From assembly GCA_000442125.1 (NCBI GenBank), contig KE546971.1, forward strand, positions 374,583-438,582: a stretch of DNA of 64,000 nt, in the 5' to 3' direction. Made by a program: the position numbers and the translations under genes. The notes beneath the pieces are model-generated. The model did no database searches. It was not told the origin of the DNA and worked only from the letters and a program-made list of their open reading frames with translations. This DNA is from Opeltia flavorubescens. Taxonomy: Eukaryota > Ascomycota > Lecanoromycetes > Teloschistales > Teloschistaceae. Below, one piece after another: positions 1 to 10,775 of the stretch. Within the stretch, counting starts at the first letter, position 1. The number at the start of each line of letters is the position of its first letter.

Positions 1-1221
1 CCTGCTGCCTCCTGCACGCTCGTGCTGTGCTTACACGCATTAGCGTCATGTATAGATTTCTAGATCTTGGATAGACTAATTGCCAGCCTCTGTTCATTTT
101 CTACCATGGTCCATAAGCAGGGGAAACGACATTGATCAAAATGCTCAATTATGATGTTTTATAGCATACCACAAACTATACGATCTGCACCCATATCTTT
201 GACTAGATGTTAACTTGGCTGTTTCGTGTATCGCACGCTGGCGCAGAGGCTTCTGCGTCAACTAGAGGAAACGCCTCACCTTTTCCCTACTTGACTAGTG
301 TGCTCCCATTTTAAGGATATGATCATCAGCCATCATCAGGCCTTGGATCGTTGAAACTACCCACTTCCCATATAACCAACCGAGCTAGCTGGCAACTGAG
401 GAACTAACCACCTTCTGTATTTCGTTCGGCTATACGTCCCAGTTTTCTGACCTATAGCCTTGAGCTTACTTCATCTGCCTCGTCCTATCCGTGTCATTTA
501 GGCAATGGTGATGCACGGTGCAAGCTCCTGAGCCGGCCAATTCGCCAATCACCAAGGAGGGTCTTGGCTTGATAATACCTGGGGAGCAGCTTTCGGAACG
601 ATCCCCGGATACCAGCGCGTCCGTAGTCAGAAGAAGGCGCACCCCCATAGATCTAATCCAGAGGTCTCAAAAGCAACGGCTGACGTCTTGCTACCCCTGT
701 GAATTTTGGAAATTTCCGATTTGCCTCTTTGGCCCTTACCGCTTACCCTTTAGCACGCCAATGGATGTACAGCCCGACATCTCAAGTCCAAAGTGGACGA
801 AGGAGTCAGCGCCATGCCTGATGGGGATCACCAAGACAAGGGAACAAAGGAGGGGCTCAAGAAGGCACAAAGTCGCATTATTTGACGTCGCAGCGAGTGA
901 CACGGATACGACGAAAAATATGGTAAGCTCAAGGCTAGAGCATGGGTCCGGAGTTAGGACGTTTACGAATAGAAATGAAAGGAGTTCTTATCATCTTGCA
1001 ATAATTGCTAGACCTGAAAGACCCAAACCTACTTTGAAAGTGAATTTACTTATTCAAATAAGGTACGAATAATAGACGTTAGCCTACACTCACACTCTAT
1101 ATTCCCCAAACTTTCTACCCAAACACCATGCTCGCTAAACCGCTTGCAAAAAAAAGCACTCCTCTCCCATCCCTATCCCCGTCTCCCAATCCATCCACAG
1201 CCCCAGATAATCCGACCAACC
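1..1221. other. Left-edge intergenic region, no supported gene
   Basis: No reading frame here has recognisable domains or a convincing intron pattern. A 184-codon open frame on the plus strand (518-1072) is of mixed composition and resembles no family I know. From about 1080 the plus strand becomes almost G-free and C-rich, and this continues into the 3' end of the minus-strand gene at 1222. The region probably holds that gene's 3' UTR and an upstream spacer. Confidence 0.5.
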
Positions 1222-4200
1222 TTACAACCAAAGCATCCACCTCACCACCCCAATCGCACCTCTAACCGTCCCCCTCCCCAACCTAACAACCACAACCACC
1301 AACCAAACCATCCACATACACCCCAGAAGAATCCACTCCAGCACCACCCACCCCCACCGTCGAACCCACCTCCCCCTCCTCCGTCTCCTCCTCAAAAGCC
1401 CCTCAACCCCATCCCCCACCCTCTTAACCCCAAGAGTATGCGTAGTCATAAGCTCCATACTAAGCGAATCCGCAAAATCCGCGCTCGTCCGCACATTCCC
1501 CACTAGGGTCCCCGAAACCCTCTCATCTAATTCCTTAAACCTCGTATGAAGATCTTCAACCACATCGCTTGAGAAGCTTTCCGCACGGTCTCTGATGGCT
1601 TGACTCGTGGTGTCGATTTCTGCTACTATGAGCTTCGCGGTGAGGAGATGTTCCTGTGCTCTCGGGACGCGGGGGATAGATTTCTGGGCTCTGGCGTGGA
1701 GGGCACGGAGTTGGGGGAGGAAAGGGGGATCGTCGATTGTGTTTGCTTGGCGGGCGATTTCGTTGGCTTTGATGCCTGAGGAGAGCAGGAGGGCGCGGAC
1801 GCGGGCGATGTCGCGCTTGGTGATGGTGCCGCCGCGACTATTGGAGACGCTGCGGGAAGAGATGCTCCAGTTGCGGTCATTAAGGGGAGGTCGACTGTTG
1901 CTGCTGAGGCGGTTGTTGTGATTGTGGGGCTTGGCGGTGGTTTTGCTAGAGATATTAGAGAGACCTGTAGGGGTAACGACGTTGCGGACTGTGCCGGGGA
2001 TGCCGAGAACGTCATTGAGGCGGCGGTCGGCGCTGTGAACGCGATAGTTGGAGCGGGATGTGCTATGGTTACGGGAAGCGCTGCTCGTGTCATTCGTTTG
2101 GACGCGGCTAAGAGGAGGAGAAGCAGAAGGGGACACGCTCCGCATGTCGATTCTGGGAGGAGCCAAGCGATCGAACCTGCTGGAGCGACCGCGGGCCTTT
2201 TGAGCTATCTGCTGGCGCGTTATCGGGTGGTCTTCTGGTGAAGTGGGTTTTTTGGGTGACCCAGGTGATGCTTCCGAAATAGAGGAACGGAACGTAGGGA
2301 GGTTTGGATGATGGTACTTCGGCTGGTTGCTCCTTGTTGACCTCCGTGACAGCCCACCTCCATCCTCGTTATTCGTAGTCACCCGAGATAGATCTGTCTC
2401 CGGAGAGTTCTCCAACGTGCTATACTCGCCCTCGGTATCTGAGTCCCCCATTGCTCTTGCAGAGATTGGAGAGGCAGTACGTGAAAGACTGCTTCCATCT
2501 CTTTTCCAGATCATATCTCCAACCCGAGAAACTTCGTTGCCCACCAGTTCAGCAATCCGAGTGCCTCTGAGAAGACCCTTGAACCTAGATTCGGGATCTT
2601 TGCTATCCCTTCCCAATTTGATCGAACTCGAGCTATTGTTAACACGATGAAACCGCTTCTTGAAGAGTTCCGCAGTAATCGGTGAAAGGAGGTTATTGTT
2701 AGAATCAGATTTGTGCATCGACCCGTTAGTCGCCTTGGGATCAAGGTCATTCGTACGCTGATGGGACAATCTGATGGGTGATCCCGCAGCGACTGCAAAA
2801 TCATGGTTGCTCACTGATTGCCTAGACTGGCTACGACTGTGGCGCGACTTCAGGCGCGATACCAGAGGTTTCTTTGGCGATACTGATCGACTATTTGGAG
2901 CTGATCGATTGATGAATATACTTGGTCCGAAGTGAAATGTGCTTGGTGAATTAGGTGCTGTATCATCCAACTCTTCGAACGAGGTTCGAGGTCGACGTCC
3001 TCGTTCCTCTTCGATGTGGTCATTCGCCACGACCGACGGCTCAGTCAAGGGGTCCGCTTTTGAGCTTTGGGCTGATTTTTCGGTAGTCTCTGAGCGACTC
3101 AAAGCGTTGATTTTTTCTCGTTGCTCGTCCTCTATACTTCTTTCACGTGGGACTTCTTTCAGTGGCTCTGTCTCCGAAGGCTTCGAGAAGAATGGATCGT
3201 CGTCAATCTCTTTAGCTAGCAACTCCATCATTTGCTTCTCAAGGGCAACACTATCGAGACCTTCTCGGTCATGGTGTTTGTGCCAAGCATAGCCGTTCGT
3301 CCCATCTGTCAGCGAGCCTTCAGAGCTTGATGGGCTGCGAGAGCGCCTGAATGTTCGATGCCATCGCCCTTTTCGCTCTTTCGGACTCTCAGTGTCTTTG
3401 AGTGGGGACCTCACATCGTGTGATATCCCTCGAATATGGCTAAGATTTCTTTTCCTTTGCTTCACCGAAGGAACCCCTACCGATCGCTGCTCTTCTGATA
3501 CGGCCACTCGGCTGAGACTCCAGGATCGTTTACTGGGAGGCTGAGCCTGCTCTAGACTTGTTCGCGGGGTGGATTGCGAAGGTTCCTTTGGAAGTGCTAG
3601 GATTTTCTTGCCTTTCGAATTTTCTATCAGCCTAATGTTGCCGTCACGATCCAGCCAAGCGGCGTCAGCGAGCAAGTCCCAAGGCATGAACGCCCACCCC
3701 GAGCTCTGCCGCTCCGACTTAGCTGGACGAGTTATGCTATTCGTCAATCCGCTAGATTTGGGGGACGATGAAGCAGTCTGAGGGTCTAAGTGGACTGACT
3801 CGAAAGGCGGTAGCCCTTCCTCGTCATCTGCCGAAGCATTTCCAGCCTGATACCTATTGACCGTTCGATCAACCCATGACCTCACGCGGTCAACGTCTTT
3901 CCAGCCATGAACTTCTGCATCAAGATGCCGGCGTTCTCGGCCTCTGACCTTGCGATTCCTAATATATTGCAGCGGGTCGTAAGCCCTTCCTAAAGCATCC
4001 GAAGATATCTTTCCATAATCACTGGCCGATTTCGATGAGGGTTTACCATGAGCTGTGCTCGGTAACTTTGGAAGATATTGTAGAAGCCTTCGATACTCGT
4101 ATGAAAGCTCAAAGGCGATCCTTGCCTTTTCAGCTCTGGCCAATGTCGCCTCGGACGGCTTCAAAATGACTTCCTCAGCCGTGTTGATGTCATGAATACC

Positions 4201-5100
4201 TGATGAGAACGATAGGTCACCTCCATTACTGCTGCGAGTAGATCTCGGAGACGAATTATCCCATGAATCGGCACCAGATCTCGATGCTGAGGTCCTAGAT
4301 ATGCGGCGTTGATCATTCAAATGTCTTCGTAGATTAATTCCAGCTGTAGACACATGTCTAGGTGATAGCCCAGGTGAACTTGACCCTGTGGATATTTGCC
4401 TCTGAGTCCCATTCATGTATATTGGGGAAAGCCGGTTTCCGCTGATGTTCCTTCTTCGGCTTTCGCTTAAATTGAGCGCCAGGTTCACAATCTGAGCTGG
4501 ATCTGTGTCATGACCAATAGCACTCGGTATCTTTGTATCAGAGTATTGTCCTTCACTCGACGGGGCTTCACCGTTGACCAGAGATTCGTTATGTTTCTCC
4601 TGCTCCTGAGTTTCCACGTTGGAGTCGTCCAGAACTGCTCGAGCAGATCTACGGCTCTGGCTGTATCGAGATCGTGGTCCATCGACATCGTTGTAGACCA
4701 CAGTTGACAATGGAGAGCTGCCAATCGACGTTTTTTGATGATGGCGTCGGTTCAGAGCTCGGTCGGTGTTCATATCGTCACCGTTTCTGATTCTCGCTTT
4801 GCCTTTAGAATCATCGGTACTTTGAAGTGGACGCAGTCTCGCATTGGAGGTATCGGCAGGTGTCGCATTCTGTAGTAAAAAGCCCCCGGAACGGCGAGCT
4901 CTCTTCGTCCGGCGTCCATGATTGTCTTCTACACCATAAGATAAGGCTGAATGATTGATGGTAGACTCAATACTACCGTAGTGATCTTCCGAGTCCCATT
5001 CTTTTGCCGAGGCTTTAGCGGATCGGGAGGATTCAGGAGATGGCGTGACTTGTATTGAGGTCGAGGGTGAAGCTGCCTCAATATTATTTGGTCCAGACAT
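1222..5100 (-). CDS. Large Ser/Arg-rich fungal protein with C-terminal membrane anchor
   Basis: A single uninterrupted frame of 1,292 codons, ATG at 5100-5098 and TAA at 1224-1222. Most of the protein is low-complexity and rich in Ser, Arg, Pro and Asn, with many SP/RS-type phosphorylation-like sites, as in scaffold or regulatory proteins. Two stretches look conserved and folded: residues around 360-420 (a DPLQYIRNRKVRGRERR segment followed by a Trp-rich part) and a short WAFMPWDLLADAAWLDRDG segment near residue 475. The last ~250 residues look helical and end in an Arg cluster followed by a strongly hydrophobic Trp/Val/Leu segment, consistent with a tail-type membrane anchor. I do not recognise the family and assign no function. 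The final ~220 coding bases are extremely G-rich on the coding strand, so the sequence of the tail may be compositionally driven. Confidence 0.8.
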   Translation of the reverse strand: MSGPNNIEAASPSTSIQVTPSPESSRSAKASAKEWDSEDHYGSIESTINHSALSYGVEDNHGRRTKRARRSGGFLLQNATPADTSNARLRPLQSTDDSKGKARIRNGDDMNTDRALNRRHHQKTSIGSSPLSTVVYNDVDGPRSRYSQSRRSARAVLDDSNVETQEQEKHNESLVNGEAPSSEGQYSDTKIPSAIGHDTDPAQIVNLALNLSESRRRNISGNRLSPIYMNGTQRQISTGSSSPGLSPRHVSTAGINLRRHLNDQRRISRTSASRSGADSWDNSSPRSTRSSNGGDLSFSSGIHDINTAEEVILKPSEATLARAEKARIAFELSYEYRRLLQYLPKLPSTAHGKPSSKSASDYGKISSDALGRAYDPLQYIRNRKVRGRERRHLDAEVHGWKDVDRVRSWVDRTVNRYQAGNASADDEEGLPPFESVHLDPQTASSSPKSSGLTNSITRPAKSERQSSGWAFMPWDLLADAAWLDRDGNIRLIENSKGKKILALPKEPSQSTPRTSLEQAQPPSKRSWSLSRVAVSEEQRSVGVPSVKQRKRNLSHIRGISHDVRSPLKDTESPKERKGRWHRTFRRSRSPSSSEGSLTDGTNGYAWHKHHDREGLDSVALEKQMMELLAKEIDDDPFFSKPSETEPLKEVPRERSIEDEQREKINALSRSETTEKSAQSSKADPLTEPSVVANDHIEEERGRRPRTSFEELDDTAPNSPSTFHFGPSIFINRSAPNSRSVSPKKPLVSRLKSRHSRSQSRQSVSNHDFAVAAGSPIRLSHQRTNDLDPKATNGSMHKSDSNNNLLSPITAELFKKRFHRVNNSSSSIKLGRDSKDPESRFKGLLRGTRIAELVGNEVSRVGDMIWKRDGSSLSRTASPISARAMGDSDTEGEYSTLENSPETDLSRVTTNNEDGGGLSRRSTRSNQPKYHHPNLPTFRSSISEASPGSPKKPTSPEDHPITRQQIAQKARGRSSRFDRLAPPRIDMRSVSPSASPPLSRVQTNDTSSASRNHSTSRSNYRVHSADRRLNDVLGIPGTVRNVVTPTGLSNISSKTTAKPHNHNNRLSSNSRPPLNDRNWSISSRSVSNSRGGTITKRDIARVRALLLSSGIKANEIARQANTIDDPPFLPQLRALHARAQKSIPRVPRAQEHLLTAKLIVAEIDTTSQAIRDRAESFSSDVVEDLHTRFKELDERVSGTLVGNVRTSADFADSLSMELMTTHTLGVKRVGDGVEGLLRRRRRRGRWVRRWGWVVLEWILLGCMWMVWLVVVVVRLGRGTVRGAIGVVRWMLWL

Positions 5101-5471
5101 AGCATCTTGAAGTACAACAATTCAGCCTCATCTTTACATTGAATTCCAGGAATGACCACATGTGACTAGAAAAGTGGTAGAATGATTCTAGGTCATCTAC
5201 GACATCGCACGGAGCCCGACTAAAACGCCGCCAGACCGCATGGGTGCATGGGTACAGGGATCATCGCCTACGGGAGGTAACCTTATCTCAAAGCTTGGCA
5301 GTCACTCGATCTCGGACGCGACACCGCCACCAGAGACGCACTTTGAAATGTCATCTGTATTTCAAGCAACATCAGCTGATCATTGGCACTAATTATCCAA
5401 TCCGAACATCATTACTAATACAAATGTCATGGTCTTCCAACTTTTTGTGCCTACATAAAATCCTGACCCTA
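5101..5471. other. Intergenic spacer between two minus-strand genes
   Basis: This 371-bp stretch lies between the SSADH stop codon and the start of the large Ser-rich gene, so it should contain the SSADH terminator and the promoter of the downstream gene. I see no conserved coding frame and no clear TATA box. Confidence 0.5.
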
Positions 5472-7137
5472 CTAACCCAGTAGAGGTTCGCCCATGCCAC
5501 CCATTGTAACCATCTTCGTGATCTGGTACTCGGAAATGCCATCTCTACTTCCTTCGCGCCCGAACCCGCTATCCTTGACACCACCAAACCTTTCAGGAGA
5601 GTCAGCGTATTGCAGGAAGATGGATTTGACGGTACTTACGGCGCAGCAGGATCACTGACAAGTCCAGTATTGATTCCAACCATTCCCACCTCCAAAGCCT
5701 CAGCCACTCGGTATGCTCTATGTAAGTCCTTGCTGTAAAAGTATCCCGCAAGACCAACTTCGGCCTTGTTAGCCATCTCTACGACTTCCGCCTCGGTCTC
5801 AAATGGAAAAAGGCCAGCGACAGGTCCAAAGGTCTCCTCAGATGCAAGCTGCATGTCCATGTTCATGCCTGTGATAACGGTAGGCTGGAAAAAGTTCGAT
5901 CCAAGATCAGGCATCTTCTGCCCACCAACCACCACTTTACCACCTTTCTTCTCTGCGTCCCTGACATGCGCATCGACCTTGCTGATGGCCCGGTCATGGA
6001 TCAAAGGGCCGTGAGTAACACCTTCATCATAGCCACCGCCGACCTTGAAACCCTTGACTTTCTCGGCAAAGGCAGCCGCAAATTTGTCGTAGATACCTTT
6101 CTGAATGTATATCCGATTGGCGCACACGCAGGTTTGCCCTGAACTTCGGAACTTGCAGGCGATGGCACCGTTGACCGCAATATCTAGATCCGCATCATCG
6201 AAGACGATGAAGGGCGCATTACCGCCAAGCTCAAATGAGAGTTTCTTAAGAGTGTCTGCTGATTGTTTCATCAAGAGTTTCCCGACTCCTGTCGATCCTG
6301 TGAAGGAGATCTTTCTGACTGTAGGATTCGCTGTGAGGGCGGAGCCCACCTCTGCTGTATTCTCCAAAGCAGTGATAAAGTTGACCACACCTTTAGGGAT
6401 TCCAGCACGATGAGCCAGCTCAGCCAATGCTAATGAAGTGAAAGGTGTTTCGCCAGGGCTCTTTGCCACTACCGTACAACCTGCAGCAAGGGCAGGACCA
6501 ATTTTCCGGGTGATCATCGCAGCCGGAAAGTTCCACGGGGTGATAAGGCCGCATACACCAACTGGCTCCTTGATTGTAAATATGCGATTACCAGGGACTG
6601 ATGCTGGTATGGTAGTGCCATCTGTCCGAGGAGCCTCTTCGCTGAACCATTCGAAGAAGCTAGCAGCATAATTTGCTTCACCCTTGGCGTCATTAAAAGG
6701 CTTTCCGTTCTCCCATGTGATTAATTTGGCGATGTCCTCGGCATTGTCCATCATCAATTGGTACCATTTTCGCAGCATCCTCGCCCTTTCTCGGCCTGTC
6801 GTTTTTCGGAATGAAGGGAACGCCGCAGCGGCAACCTTGACTGCCTCGTCGGTATCCTCTTTCGAACATTCTGGGCAAGTGCCAATGAGCTTGCCAGTAC
6901 CCGGATCTGGGAAAGCAGTGCCCGTCAGTTTTCATGTTGACATTGTGCCAGGAAGAGATCGAACCTTTCACTTCAAAAGTCTTTCCTGATTTTGCCTTCA
7001 CCCATGCGCCATTGACGTAGCATTCCTGCTTGAAAAGTGATTTGTCATTGAGCTGGGAGAAGTGTCAGAAAGAGCCAATCAATTTATAGATATGTCATAC
7101 GAATGCTTACTGGAGGTATTGACTTATTGGGCGACAT
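5472..7137 (-). CDS. Succinate-semialdehyde dehydrogenase (ALDH family)
   Basis: Spliced CDS complement(join(5472..5589,5640..6906,6965..7052,7111..7137)) encodes 499 residues. Introns of 50, 58 and 58 bp have GT-AG ends and keep frame. The enzyme oxidises succinic semialdehyde to succinate with NAD(P)+, the last step of the GABA shunt. Visible ALDH features: TPWNFP with the catalytic Asn near residue 164, the cofactor-loop motif FTGSTGVGK, the general base Glu in FELGGNAP (~264), the nucleophile Cys in GQTCVCANR (~298), and a C-terminal [14 protein letters not shown] loop diagnostic of the SSADH group. Length matches the family. The start at 7137 is supported by a 9-codon first exon that splices cleanly. 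No mitochondrial presequence is obvious. It could serve a related semialdehyde, but the SSADH assignment is the best fit. Confidence 0.92.
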
Positions 7138-8056
7138 AGCATAGGATCGAATTAAGATTCGTGACAAGCTTCGAGTACTGTGGATGGATCTGAATAGGTG
7201 GATGGAGGTTGAGACTGGGGAGAGCATCGTGGATTATGAATATCTTAGTACTGATGACTTCGACTCAGCGGGTCATTCAACATCGGGCCCCGCATGACGT
7301 GGGATGCTAACGGTTCGACGGAAGACCGGCCATCAAACCATGTCTCAAACAGTGGAGAGATTTGAGGGTGGGGTATTGCAGTTGCCGAGGGCGGAGATAA
7401 GCGGCGAAAAGGAGTTCAAACAAGAGAGACAATGACCACCCTCGACGGTAATATTCTAGCGCTACTGATGAACGAGGTTATTAGAGCTCGTATTGCATGG
7501 TCATTTAAGAATCTATCTCTATGTGGCAGTCCAGTTATTGGTAATACTATACAGCTACTCTATCATTCCTATCCCACTTCCCATTCTTTCTAATCCGGTA
7601 GCACGTACCCACCTTCTGATATTCAGATACATAGAACCTATGACTGGTTGCTAACTTCTGCAACGGCCCTATATGACCGGTCATTCCTTCATGCTAGACA
7701 AGCCGAACCGAAAGACACTGCCAACATGCTCTTATTCACGACTTCTTGGATATTTTCTGTCGAGGAAATGTCGTGTAATCATGATAAACTGCTGTATCTT
7801 GCAGCTTGGTATCTCTGTCATAACATTGCTCTGATCCTTGCCGCGAGTCCCCAAGAGGTTGGTGCGTTTATGTCTGGAGAAGCCTCCGTAACAAAACCGA
7901 ATGCTGGCATATAATGCGCGTCTCGAAGGCGTACAACTTGTGGACGAGATATTGATAAGACTAATAAGGGGCACTTTGTCCTTCTGGCGATAGCATATCA
8001 AGTCCTTAGCAATTAGTCAGCGGGAGAATGTTAGAAATTGAGGCAGTCGAACGCAC
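7138..8056. other. Intergenic region upstream of SSADH
   Basis: About 0.9 kb between the start of SSADH and the 3' end of the glutaminyl cyclase gene. It should hold the SSADH promoter and the cyclase 3' UTR. The open frames inside (for example 7648-7914) have no recognisable features or codon pattern. I see no RNA gene or repeat. Confidence 0.5.
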
Positions 8057-9241
8057 TTACAGCTCACTCTTGCCTTGCATCTTTCCACTTTCTGCGGAAT
8101 GAGAATCTCTCTCATGATTCGACGCTGCATGACCTGTATTCAGAAAACCTTCTAATTCCATCCATTCGGCAGCAAAAGCTGTTATCAGTTTCGACCAGTC
8201 TGCGACCGTCGACGTATGAAGATGTTCACCGTCGTCTTCCCTGGTGTGCCAGACCCGTGGAAACGGTGATGGTATTATATGCAAAACCTCTACTCCTCGA
8301 TCCATGAACGGTAAATGGTCATCTTCGATCGCGCCTCCAATCCATCTATCGCCCTTCTTTTCAAGATCTGTCAAGAATGATTGGGTAGCTTTTTTCGAAG
8401 CACCTTTGGCAGACGAATCGAATAGCGACAGGGATCGAAGTCGACCCTCCAGCTTCGCCATCTTTTTGTAAGCCCAATGTGTAGTCTTGAAATAGGACGG
8501 CACAGTGGGTGATTCTGATCCAAGCAAATCCAAGAGAACGAAGAGCGAGATGCTCGATAATTCATTGTGAAAGGTCGACTGAGCCGCGTGTGCCGTAGAT
8601 TCCATCTCAGCTGCCAAGGATCTGGCGCCGTATAACGAGTCTTGTGCAGTCCAAACCTTGAATGCTTCTTCCCCGTCGAGGAAAAGTATCTGTATCCCCT
8701 GCTGATCCTCGAAATCCACATCCAGTCCATCTGTCTGCATCTTCTCCCATTTCGCAGTCAGGGCAGCGTCAATGCTCCTCGCTGCATGCATGATCATAGC
8801 ACATGGAGCCGCACTGTCTGTAGCTCCAATGAAACCAGCCGGGGTCAGCTTACTATCATAGTGGGCCACAAGTGTCAACCGGCTCGAAAACCCGGGTGTA
8901 ATCCATGGAGGATCGCGTGTGATGATCAGATTCACAAAGGGAATCTCTTTGTCACCAGAGAGAGGAGTTTTGGACGTAGAATTTTGCAGGATCACATTCC
9001 ATTTCGGAAGAGTTGACTTGAAGAAGTCAATGAAATGGTTCTGTACTGCAATCGATCCGGAAGTTCCAGGGACACGAGGACGTAGAATTGGGGAAAGAAG
9101 TTTGCCGGTCTTGATATCGAAATCATCTCCAGGCCTCGGCAACGAGCGAAGGCTCTCTTCAGAGAGGACTGTATAAGCGACGGCAAGGTATGTCAGCAGC
9201 AGGGTCTGCAGGACATAAAGCAGGTACCGGGAGCTTGCCAT
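8057..9241 (-). CDS. Secretory glutaminyl-peptide cyclotransferase (M28-type)
   Basis: Single-exon frame of 394 residues. The N-terminus (MASSRYLLYVLQTLLLTYLAV) is a signal peptide or signal anchor, so the enzyme enters the secretory pathway. It converts N-terminal Gln (or Glu) of peptides to pyroglutamate. The metallopeptidase-M28 fold is recognisable from AHYDSK (residues ~126-131), GATDSAAPC (Asp ~142, zinc ligand), LFLDGEEAF (Glu pair ~191-192, zinc ligand and base), IEDDHLPFM (~305-313) and the HIIPSPFPRVWHTREDDGEH segment with the zinc His near 332. Pairing of a one-zinc site with the DDH and W-H motifs separates glutaminyl cyclases from ordinary M28 aminopeptidases. The last ~30 residues are hydrophilic and may be disordered. 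It is divergent from the gene at 9556. Confidence 0.9.
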   Translation of the reverse strand: MASSRYLLYVLQTLLLTYLAVAYTVLSEESLRSLPRPGDDFDIKTGKLLSPILRPRVPGTSGSIAVQNHFIDFFKSTLPKWNVILQNSTSKTPLSGDKEIPFVNLIITRDPPWITPGFSSRLTLVAHYDSKLTPAGFIGATDSAAPCAMIMHAARSIDAALTAKWEKMQTDGLDVDFEDQQGIQILFLDGEEAFKVWTAQDSLYGARSLAAEMESTAHAAQSTFHNELSSISLFVLLDLLGSESPTVPSYFKTTHWAYKKMAKLEGRLRSLSLFDSSAKGASKKATQSFLTDLEKKGDRWIGGAIEDDHLPFMDRGVEVLHIIPSPFPRVWHTREDDGEHLHTSTVADWSKLITAFAAEWMELEGFLNTGHAASNHERDSHSAESGKMQGKSEL

Positions 9242-9555
9242 CTCAATGTAGCTCGGAAGGGTGTATTTGGAGGGATGTCAGCTCAGTATCGGAGCCATAT
9301 TATGGAAGTGAAGGAATGGAGCGACCGAAGTCACCGAATGATCCATGAGAGATTGTGCATAGCTGCTGCCCTCCAAATAGAAATAAAGCTGACCCCTGAT
9401 TTCTGAAACGTGGGTCATCTATATCAAGCGCCAGCCGCGAAGCGCTGTCGATCTCCCGTCTGGCGTCATGCACGAATGAACGTTCCGTCAATAATCAAAT
9501 CGCATCGTTCTCTCGCTCTCGCACACTCTCACTCACCCGTATAAATGTATAGGTC
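9242..9555. promoter_or_regulatory. Shared divergent promoter region
   Basis: A 314-bp gap separates the start codons of the cyclase (minus) and the two-pass mitochondrial protein (plus), so it must carry both promoters. It contains a CT-rich tract (about 9510-9535, tctctcgctctcgcacactctcac), common upstream of fungal transcription starts. No classical TATA box is evident. Confidence 0.45.
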
Positions 9556-10357
9556 ATGATGTGGAGGTGTCATCACCTTAAGAGTATAAGTCATGGGTGT
9601 TCTTATCCTCGAAAACTTTTCAAATCATTTCTGCATCGGGCAAGCAGCCCTCTGTCTCGATTTGCATCAACAAGCTCAACTTCAGGCAAGCTGGGTAAGA
9701 AATCGGTGAATTTGATTGCAATTGATTCGCTGACGCAGAATAGCCTTGCCTGAAAGGGCTTTACTATATCATGCCGGAACAGGCCGCATAGTATTCATCG
9801 GCTCCATCAAAATGACGACAGTTTTTCTCTTTGCCTTTTCTGTAGCGGTTGTTGCTCCTGTACAGTATAATCTTCCAGATTCTCCTGCATGGGTGCCATT
9901 TGCAGGTATGACAATCCTTGTGGAGTCAGTCAGTTGTTGTTGCTGAGCCTCCCTAGTCATTGCCTGCGGAGCTATTCCAATGTTTGTGGTAATGCGAGCA
10001 ACAGCGCCTTTCGTAACCTATGTTCATCTCCAAGTTCCTTTTTATGCCAGGCGATCACAGGAATCTTTCTCAAAATTTTTGGAGAAGGTCCCTCAGACCA
10101 CCGAGATTGATCTGACGACCATTGGAAATTTCGGCTGGCCGCATGTTTACCGAATGCGTCTCGCGGAGCTAAGGAAGGCAAAGCACATGTTCTCAGCTGC
10201 TAACCTCAGGAGAGTACCGTTGTCATCTTCTTTGCCGTCCAAACGGCCTTGGTGGAAAGGACAGCTGCCGATGAAGTTCTACGTTGGCAATGAACGCATT
10301 CGAGTTCGAGGCTCCCCACCGTGGCAGAGGGTGTGGGATCAGTTGAAGACTGCATGA
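9556..10357 (+). CDS. Two-pass, probably mitochondrial membrane protein
   Basis: Join(9556..9694,9744..9905,9957..10357) encodes 233 residues; introns of 49 and 51 bp have GT-AG ends and keep frame. The first ~45 residues are rich in Arg, Ser, Lys and His and lack acidic residues, as expected for a mitochondrial presequence. Two hydrophobic segments follow: residues ~58-82 (IVFIGSIKMTTVFLFAFSV and onward) and ~95-118 (AWVPFAVIACGAIPMFVV and onward), separated by a short loop. A hydrophilic C-terminal domain of ~115 residues follows. This hairpin layout with a YHAGTGRIVFIG lead-in is seen in fungal mitochondrial inner-membrane proteins and recalls the TMEM70/TMEM186 class, but the family call is tentative. 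A second ATG directly follows the first and is equally possible as start. Confidence 0.75.
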
Positions 10358-10775
10358 GCCCTGTCACATCTTCAGCAGTCATGCAGGAAATTGCAGGACG
10401 ATCAGATCTTGTGAAAGTACTTTGGTCATCCTCATAAGCCCGGAGCCAATAAAGAGGCCTAAGCTTCACATACCGACCAAAGTTCTTCTAAAGCATGGAG
10501 TCTTTACGTGGCATGATGGAATTTGTGCTTGCATAAGACAAAACCCTAATGTGATGGATTGCACAAATGATCAATGAGCAGCCGCAACACAATTTCGACC
10601 AAAACTGGCTAGTGCATGAGTTCTTCAACTATTTCAACATCACTCACATCTAAATTCTGCAACCTCTACAACTCACTTTAAATCCTCACTCAAACCACCA
10701 ATCTTCAAATACGCTGATTGACTAACCAATCCTATTCAATTTCTTCTTGTCTTTCAAACGTGTTACATCATCAAC
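10358..10775. other. Intergenic spacer upstream of the small nuclear protein gene
   Basis: About 420 bp between two plus-strand genes. The last ~150 bp are rich in C, A and T with short pyrimidine runs (about 10640-10760), the usual look of a fungal promoter and 5' UTR. No other feature was seen. Confidence 0.45.

Noticed and set aside
518-1072. 184-codon open frame on the plus strand
   Set aside because: No domain, no consistent codon pattern, and no intron or promoter context to support it.
1144-1506. Pro/His-rich frame on the plus strand
   Set aside because: It is antisense to the C-rich 3' end of the minus-strand gene; composition alone keeps it open.
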